Shown here one piece after another: positions 6,797-10,830 of a DNA stretch of 10,830 nt; positions within the stretch are counted from its first letter, which is position 1; the number at the start of each line of letters is the position of its first letter. The notes under the pieces were generated by a model. It saw nothing but the letters and a program-made list of their open reading frames with translations, was not told the origin of the DNA and searched no databases. Source of the DNA: Flavobacterium psychrophilum. GTDB lineage: Bacteria > Bacteroidota > Bacteroidia > Flavobacteriales > Flavobacteriaceae. Where the stretch lies: contig DYPB01000071.1 of assembly GCA_020720185.1 (NCBI GenBank), forward strand, positions 1-10,830. Reading direction: 5' to 3'. Position numbers and translations under genes: made by a program.

Positions 6797-8212
6797 CTAA
6801 TTTTTTAATTCAAGTAATACCACATTTTCCACATGATGTGTTTGCGGAAACATATCCACAGGTCGCACTCGGGTTACTTTATATTTCTCGTCCATTAATG
6901 CTAGATCACGAGCTTGAGTTGCACTATTGCAACTTACATAAACTATTTTTTGAGGAGCAATTTTTAATAATTGTTCAATCACCGCAGCGTGCATCCCATC
7001 TCGTGGAGGGTCTGTAATTATTACATCTGGCTTGCCATGTTGTGCAATAAATTGGTCATTAAAAACAACTTTCATATCGCCTACAAAAAACTCACAATTT
7101 GTAATATTATTTCTATCGGCATTGGTCTTTGCATCAATAATTGCTTCAGGAACGGACTCTACACCAATTACTTTCTTTGCCTTTTTTGATACAAATTGAG
7201 CAATGGTTCCTGTACCAGTATATAAGTCGTAAACGGTTTCTGTACCTGTTAATCCTGCAAAATTTCTAGTAATTTTGTATAATTCAAATGCTTGATTGGA
7301 ATTGGTTTGATAAAAAGATTTGGCATTGATGCTAAATTTCAAACCCTCCATTTCTTCTAAAATATAATCTCTACCTTTAAATAAAATGATATCCTGATCA
7401 TAAATGGTATCATTCTGCTTGCCATTTATTACATATTGCAACGAAGTTATTTCTGGAAACTTATCTGCCAGGAAATTCATTATCAATTCAATATTTTCTC
7501 TTTGTTTTTCAAAAAATTGAATTAAAACCATAATTTCGCCAGTTGATGCCGTACGAATCATTAAAGTTCGTAATAATCCTGATTGATTTCGAGGATTAAA
7601 AAAATCTAAATTATTAGTATTCGCAAATTCTCGAATGGCATTTCTTATATCATTTGATGGATTTTCTTGAAGATGGCATTTAGTAATATCTAAAATTTTA
7701 TCCCACATTTTTGGAATATGAAAACCGAGTGCATTTTTATTTTCTATCTCAACCTCACTATCTATCTCGGCTTCAGTCATCCAACGAGAATTTGAAAAAC
7801 CAAATTCCATTTTATTTCTGTAAAAAAACTTTTTATCAGACCCTAAAATGGGTTCAAATTCAGGAATTTCTATCTTCCCAATTCGTTGCAAATGATTTAA
7901 AACCTCGTTTTGCTTAAAAATTAATTGTTGCTCATATTTCATATTTTGCCATTTGCAACCACCACAAACTCCAAAATGTTCGCAAACGGGTTCGGTTCTA
8001 AATTCAGAAAATTCATGAAATTTTATGGCTTTTCCCTCATAATAAGCCTTCCGTTTTTTGAAAGTTTGTACATCAACTACATCTCCGGGAACTACATTTG
8101 GTAAAAAAATAACCTTCCCGTCTGGAGCTTTTGCTACCGAAACGCCTTTGGCTCCTGCATCTAAAATTTTAATTTGATGAAAAACTGCTTTTGTTGTATT
8201 CTTATTACTCAT
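6797..8212 (-). CDS. rlmD: 23S rRNA (uracil-C5)-methyltransferase, RlmD/RumA type
   Basis: A SAM-dependent enzyme that methylates C5 of a uracil in 23S rRNA (U1939 in E. coli for RlmD). The 471 residues contain, in order: an N-terminal TRAM RNA-binding domain (~10-65, AKGVSVAKAPDGKVIFLPN); four iron-sulfur ligand cysteines C77, C83, C86 (CEHFGVCGGCKWQN) and C179 (DITKCHL); the FYQTN motif (300-304); the SAM-binding loop VYDLYTGTGTIAQF (327-340); IITDPPRDGMH (398-408); the nucleophile C428 in YVSCNSATQARDL; and the general base E462 in HVENVVLLEL. All catalytic residues are present. RlmD is the best fit because of the TRAM domain and Fe-S site; RlmCD/RlmC-type specificity cannot be excluded in Bacteroidetes. 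It is the first gene of the four-gene minus-strand cluster. The start is fixed by a -7 element 5 nt upstream, which leaves almost no leader. Confidence 0.94.
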   Translation of the reverse strand: MSNKNTTKAVFHQIKILDAGAKGVSVAKAPDGKVIFLPNVVPGDVVDVQTFKKRKAYYEGKAIKFHEFSEFRTEPVCEHFGVCGGCKWQNMKYEQQLIFKQNEVLNHLQRIGKIEIPEFEPILGSDKKFFYRNKMEFGFSNSRWMTEAEIDSEVEIENKNALGFHIPKMWDKILDITKCHLQENPSNDIRNAIREFANTNNLDFFNPRNQSGLLRTLMIRTASTGEIMVLIQFFEKQRENIELIMNFLADKFPEITSLQYVINGKQNDTIYDQDIILFKGRDYILEEMEGLKFSINAKSFYQTNSNQAFELYKITRNFAGLTGTETVYDLYTGTGTIAQFVSKKAKKVIGVESVPEAIIDAKTNADRNNITNCEFFVGDMKVVFNDQFIAQHGKPDVIITDPPRDGMHAAVIEQLLKIAPQKIVYVSCNSATQARDLALMDEKYKVTRVRPVDMFPQTHHVENVVLLELKN

Positions 8213-8217
8213 AAGTG

Positions 8218-8225
8218 CAAAAGTA
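8218..8225 (-). promoter_or_regulatory. -7 element of the rlmD operon promoter
   Basis: On the minus strand TACTTTTG matches TAnnTTTG exactly. Only five bases (CACTT) separate it from the rlmD ATG, so the transcript would be leaderless or nearly so. No clear TTTG is found at the -33 position (around 8250). Confidence 0.55.
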
Positions 8226-8341
8226 ATAAAAAAGTTGTGGGTTGAGAGCTGTTTTAAAAATTTACAGCAAAGATTTTTTACTTTTTTTAAAATAAAACAA
8301 TTCCATTACATTATCAAACATTATGATTGATGAAAAATACT

Positions 8342-8349
8342 TATTTTTG
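8342..8349 (+). promoter_or_regulatory. Candidate -7 element for the LETM1-related gene
   Basis: TATTTTTG matches TAnnTTTG exactly, 102 bp before the ATG at 8452. The nearest TTG (8327-8329) is too close for a -33 box, so this is a half-supported promoter. It implies a leader of ~95 nt that contains the 18-bp tandem duplication. Confidence 0.42.
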
Positions 8350-8389
8350 CAACGCATAGAGTATAAAACGAAAAGAAAAAAACGGAAAC

Positions 8390-8425
8390 AAAATTATAAA
8401 ACTTTGTAAAATTATAAAACTTTGT
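8390..8425. repeat. Exact 18-bp tandem duplication before the LETM1-related gene
   Basis: AAAATTATAAAACTTTGT occurs at 8390-8407 and again, base for base, at 8408-8425. Each copy ends in TAAAACTTTG, a promoter-like TTTG with a 4-nt instead of 2-nt gap. It is located in the 5' leader, 26 bp before the start codon. Apart from this, the 239-nt region between rlmD and the next gene shows only AT-rich sequence and the two -7 elements. Confidence 0.9.
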
Positions 8426-8451
8426 GAACAAAATATAAAATCAATACAATA

Positions 8452-9651
8452 ATGATAAACCCCTCTATAAATGGCTGGATCGACAAGTTTTTTATTGAGC
8501 TAAAATTAGAAGTAACAACTAATTTTGATGCTAATTCTTTTTATTTGGATACCAGAAAAACAGGTTTTATTTTTGGTTATATTACTAGTATTGATAGTTC
8601 TCCAAAAATTGATATTGAAAATTTATTGACAAATGAAATATCAAAAATAGCCTTGTTAAATACTTTATTTAAAGTATATTGTTTGAATGCTAAAAATTGT
8701 AATCATGATGATTTTATTAAAAAAGTAGTAGCTTTTTATAATCAAATTGATAATGAAGGTTTTAGTATTTTAAAAAAAATATTGCCTAAAAATCACCCTT
8801 CACAACATTTGGAAGCGTTTATAAACGAAAGGGTAAAAACAAATGAGAATATTATAAACAAAAATTTTTCTTTTTTAATTACAAATGCGTTACTTTTTGT
8901 TGATGTTTTGGCATTTAATCAATATTTAATAAATGATAAGATTCCTGAAAAATATTTAAAAAAAATTGAGGAAACTTTATTGAGTATTGTTTCATTGGCT
9001 TTGAAAACTAAAAGTAACAAATTGATTCACGACGATTTATTGATTAAATTTTTTGAAGCCTCTGTTCGATATACCAAATTTTCAGATATTGGCAATCAAA
9101 ATTTAGAAAACTTAAATTTAAGTTATTTTGTTAATGATTTAGAAAAAAAATATTTTATTGACCTTGCTGGATTATCGCTCTGGAGCGATGGAATAGTGGC
9201 TAAAAATGAAGCTTATTTTTTATATAAATTGGCAGAAATTATGCAAGTTTCTGATAGTTTTGTTACACAAAGTATTGTTGATGCAAATGATTTTATAACC
9301 ACAAATAAGGAACAAATACCCTATTTCAAGAATTCTAATCCTGTAAAAAATTTTTATGATCAAACCACTCAAACTGTTGTAAAATTAATACTTCGGAACA
9401 AAAAAAGATTGGTAAAAGAAATTTCGGAAAGTAAAGAATTAATGGTGTTATTAGCAAAATCTACTCAACGAGATTTAGATGATAAAGAAAAGAAAAAAGT
9501 AAAAGCACAGTTGCTTGATATTTGCAAATCTGTGCCTTCATTAACTATTTTTTTAATACCAGGAGGTAGTTTGTTATTACCTATTTTAATCAAATTTATT
9601 CCACAATTGTTGCCCTCTTCGTTTAATGAAAACTTACCGGAGAAGGAATAA
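8452..9651 (+). CDS. LETM1-related protein with TerB-like region
   Basis: A 399-residue protein I recognise as the Bacteroidetes family usually named 'LETM1-related biofilm-associated protein'; that name rests on memory of annotation, not on an experiment I can point to. The N-terminal ~220 residues are helical, Lys/Asn-rich and without a recognised domain; there is no signal peptide. Residues ~229-275 (KKYFIDLAGLSLWSDGIVAKNEAYFLYKLAEIM) look like the acidic helical core of TerB/DjlA-like domains, with the DGxxxxxE pattern. Residues ~340-392 match the LETM1 core: a charged DDKEKKKVKAQLLDI helix, then VPSLTIFLIPGG and LLLPILIKFIPQLLPSSF, a hydrophobic stretch with conserved Gly and Pro. Mitochondrial LETM1 acts in inner-membrane K+/H+ or Ca2+/H+ exchange, but a transport role here is unproven. 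The gene is transcribed alone and converges with the thioredoxin gene, 7 nt between stops. Confidence 0.8.
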   Translation: MINPSINGWIDKFFIELKLEVTTNFDANSFYLDTRKTGFIFGYITSIDSSPKIDIENLLTNEISKIALLNTLFKVYCLNAKNCNHDDFIKKVVAFYNQIDNEGFSILKKILPKNHPSQHLEAFINERVKTNENIINKNFSFLITNALLFVDVLAFNQYLINDKIPEKYLKKIEETLLSIVSLALKTKSNKLIHDDLLIKFFEASVRYTKFSDIGNQNLENLNLSYFVNDLEKKYFIDLAGLSLWSDGIVAKNEAYFLYKLAEIMQVSDSFVTQSIVDANDFITTNKEQIPYFKNSNPVKNFYDQTTQTVVKLILRNKKRLVKEISESKELMVLLAKSTQRDLDDKEKKKVKAQLLDICKSVPSLTIFLIPGGSLLLPILIKFIPQLLPSSFNENLPEKE

Positions 9652-9658
9652 ATTAGTT

Positions 9659-9967
9659 TTAATTCAATTCCTGAACAAGCTCCGATAAAACTTCGGCTTT
9701 ATTGGTTTGTGTTTGGTTTACAATTATGCCATTCTTAAACACTGCAAAAGTTGGTAAGTTATCAACATTTGCAAGTTTTCGTGATTCTGGGAAATTTTCA
9801 GCATCGGCAATTACAAAAACTACATTTTCAGTTTCTGAAGCTAATTTTTTAAATTTTGGTTTCATAATCCGACAATTACCACACCACGAGGCAGAATATT
9901 GAACAACAACTTTGTTGTTACTGTTAATAATTTCTGATAGATTATCTTTTTCTAATTCTAATACCAT
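9659..9967 (-). CDS. Thioredoxin family protein
   Basis: A 102-residue single-domain cytoplasmic thioredoxin, which would reduce disulfides in partner proteins. The active site is SASWCGNC, with C29 and C32 and the variant CGNC in place of the usual CGPC, which should shift its redox potential. The cis-proline lies in NLPTFAVFKNG (P72), followed by the usual strand-turn. Length and fold elements match thioredoxin; no signal peptide or membrane anchor is seen. It lies 68 nt downstream of a 2-Cys peroxiredoxin gene on the same strand, making it a natural electron donor to that enzyme, although a strong terminator hairpin sits between them. I see no TAnnTTTG element of its own in the gap, so expression may depend on read-through or on an unrecognised promoter. 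No thioredoxin reductase is present in the window. Confidence 0.92.
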   Translation of the reverse strand: MVLELEKDNLSEIINSNNKVVVQYSASWCGNCRIMKPKFKKLASETENVVFVIADAENFPESRKLANVDNLPTFAVFKNGIIVNQTQTNKAEVLSELVQELN

Positions 9968-9987
9968 TTTTCTAATTTTATGGGTTT

Positions 9988-10026
9988 AAAAAAACTCCAA
10001 ACTTGCTATTGAAATTTGGAGTTTTT
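9988..10026 (-). terminator. Hairpin terminator between peroxiredoxin and thioredoxin genes
   Basis: AAAAACTCCAAA (9990-10001) and TTTGGAGTTTTT (10015-10026) form a perfect 12-bp stem around a 13-nt loop. On the minus strand it follows the peroxiredoxin stop by about 9 nt and ends in seven T residues (complement of 9988-9994). The same hairpin is T-tailed on the plus strand, so it can act in both directions, including on transcripts that run past the LETM1-related gene. Confidence 0.88.
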
Positions 10027-10035
10027 AATTTCTTT

Positions 10036-10671
10036 TTAGTGAGAGGCTAAATAACTTGCGGTACTATTTCTGTCAGCACTCATAGCGTCTTTACCAGCTT
10101 CCCAGTTTGCAGGACAAACCTCACCTTTGGTTTGTACATGTGTATAAGCATCAATTAAACGCAAATATTCGTTTACATTTCTTCCTAATGGCATATCGTT
10201 TACGCTTTCGTGAAAAACCTTTCCATCCTCATCAACTAAATAGGTAGCACGATAAGTAACATTTGACCCTACTAATAATTCATCGTCTGTCTCTTCGTCG
10301 TATTCTAAATCAATATCTAAAATATCTAATGCGGATGCTAAATTCCTAGTAGTATCTGCTAATAATGGGTAGGTTACCCCTTCAATTCCTCCGTTGTTTT
10401 TAGGAGTATTTAGCCAAGCAAAATGAACTTCGTTAGTGTCGCAAGACGCACCAATAACTATTGTATTTCTCTTTTCAAATTCTGGTAATGCTGCTTGAAA
10501 TGCGTGTAATTCTGTTGGACAAACAAAAGTAAAATCTTTTGGATACCAAAAAAGCAATACTTTTTTATTTTTTCCTGTTGCTTCGTCTAAAATGTTGATT
10601 CTTAAGTTGTCTCCCATATCAGAGATGGCATCAACGGTAATGTTTGGGAATTGTTTTCCTACTTTTGACAT
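10036..10671 (-). CDS. Typical 2-Cys peroxiredoxin (AhpC/TSA, Prx1 class)
   Basis: A cytoplasmic thiol peroxidase that reduces hydrogen peroxide and organic peroxides. In the 211 residues, DFTFVCPTEL carries the peroxidatic cysteine C51 with its T/P neighbours, GEVCPANW carries the resolving cysteine C186, and R140 (TYRATYLVDEDG) lies at the position of the conserved active-site arginine. C77 in GASCDTN is extra. The overoxidation-sensitivity motifs GGLG and YF appear in altered form: GGIE at 94-97 and YL near the C-terminus (SYLASH). It is more Prx1/TSA-like than E. coli AhpC, and no ahpF accompanies it; the downstream thioredoxin is the plausible reductant. The ATG is preceded by an A-rich stretch and a good -7 element ~30 bp upstream. 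A 12-bp-stem terminator follows the gene. Confidence 0.94.
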   Translation of the reverse strand: MSKVGKQFPNITVDAISDMGDNLRINILDEATGKNKKVLLFWYPKDFTFVCPTELHAFQAALPEFEKRNTIVIGASCDTNEVHFAWLNTPKNNGGIEGVTYPLLADTTRNLASALDILDIDLEYDEETDDELLVGSNVTYRATYLVDEDGKVFHESVNDMPLGRNVNEYLRLIDAYTHVQTKGEVCPANWEAGKDAMSADRNSTASYLASH

Positions 10672-10701
10672 ATTTAATTTGTTTTAATTATTAATTTGAT
10701 G

Positions 10702-10709
10702 CAAAAATA
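10702..10709 (-). promoter_or_regulatory. -7 element of the peroxiredoxin promoter
   Basis: On the minus strand TATTTTTG matches TAnnTTTG exactly, ending 30 bp before the ATG, which predicts a leader of ~25 nt. No TTTG is seen at -33 (around 10734), so an activator may help. The inverted repeat at 10759-10781 would lie about 60-85 bp upstream of the transcription start. Confidence 0.55.
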
Positions 10710-10758
10710 AGCCAAGATTTTATGTTTATGGTTAATTTTTTATTATATTTTTTTATAA

Positions 10759-10781
10759 TTGAATAAGTAAATTTTATTCAA
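10759..10781. promoter_or_regulatory. Perfect 8-bp inverted repeat upstream of the peroxiredoxin gene
   Basis: TTGAATAA (10759-10766) and TTATTCAA (10774-10781) are exact reverse complements with a 7-nt spacer. The symmetry and position would suit a dimeric regulator's binding site; a weak hairpin or chance in AT-rich DNA is the alternative. Its right arm runs into the first unit of the 13-bp tandem repeat. Confidence 0.45.
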
Positions 10782-10830
10782 AAATCAAATTCAAAAATCA
10801 AATTCAAAAATCAAATTCAAAAATCAAATT
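10776..10830. repeat. 13-bp tandem repeat, at least four exact copies
   Basis: CAAAAATCAAATT is repeated without error at 10779-10791, 10792-10804, 10805-10817 and 10818-10830, preceded by ATT that belongs to the same phase. The array reaches the right edge and may continue. The unit length is not a multiple of three and there is no enclosing frame, so it is non-coding here. There are no spacers, which rules out a CRISPR array. On the minus strand each unit carries two TTTG/TTTTG motifs. Confidence 0.95.

Noticed and set aside
6971..7189. 72-codon plus-strand frame inside rlmD
   Set aside because: Lies opposite the SAM-binding and catalytic parts of RlmD; no promoter or homology-like motif. 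The similar frame at 7711-7917 is rejected for the same reason.
8323..8409. 28-codon plus-strand frame in the intergenic region before the LETM1-related gene
   Set aside because: The product is a lysine/arginine-rich low-complexity string, and the frame contains the candidate -7 element (8342-8349), so it would not be transcribed from it.
9173..9190. Hairpin ATCGCT-CTGG-AGCGAT
   Set aside because: Lies within the LETM1-related coding sequence, without a T tract; likely a by-product of codons for the conserved SLWSDG segment.
9702..9902. 66-codon plus-strand frame opposite the thioredoxin gene
   Set aside because: Antisense of the thioredoxin fold, including the active site; no independent evidence.
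10776..10830. CRISPR array
   Set aside because: The 13-bp units are contiguous with no unique spacers and far shorter than CRISPR repeats.

Overview
The window looks like a chromosomal segment of a low-GC member of the Bacteroidetes, most likely a Flavobacteriaceae. Three things point there: a secreted protein ending in a type IX secretion (Por) sorting tail, several promoter-like sequences of the Bacteroidetes TTTG / TAnnTTTG type, and gene families typical of flavobacteria (DUF6452 and DUF6048 proteins, and a LETM1-related protein). Family names are assigned by reading motifs and from memory; no database search was run.

Layout. From 2 to 1018 lies the 3' part of a large secreted protein (fibronectin III domain, an adhesin-like beta domain, T9SS tail), closed by a clear intrinsic terminator. 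Then come uvrA (1174-3981, nucleotide excision repair), a sigma-70 family regulator (4162-4758) with a well-matched promoter of its own, and a 47-codon gene just downstream (4803-4946). Converging on these from the right is a tight minus-strand cluster, read as rlmD (8212-6797), a DUF6452 lipoprotein (6790-6290), a DUF6048 probable outer-membrane beta-barrel protein (6321-5587) and nth (5563-4943). Gaps are 6 nt, a 32-nt overlap and 23 nt, so it reads as one operon. The two transcription units meet tail to tail with stop codons that overlap by 4 nt.

To the right, a 239-nt divergent intergenic region holds promoter-like -7 elements in both directions and an exact 18-bp tandem duplication. It is followed by a 399-aa LETM1-related protein with a TerB-like middle section (8452-9651). 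Converging on that gene are a small thioredoxin (9967-9659) and, upstream of it, a 2-Cys peroxiredoxin (10671-10036), separated by a strong hairpin terminator. The window ends in a 13-bp tandem repeat (four exact copies, possibly continuing beyond the edge) next to a perfect 8-bp inverted repeat upstream of the peroxiredoxin gene.

Functional themes are DNA repair (UvrA, endonuclease III), thiol-peroxide defence (Prx, Trx), 23S rRNA methylation (RlmD) and cell-surface proteins. The most interesting points are the sigma factor with its tiny partner gene, an endonuclease III with none of the four iron-sulfur cluster cysteines, a lipoprotein with a surface-export-like signal paired with a barrel protein inside an RNA-methylation/DNA-repair operon, and the LETM1/TerB-like protein. 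I see no rRNA, tRNA, insertion sequence, phage gene or CRISPR array.
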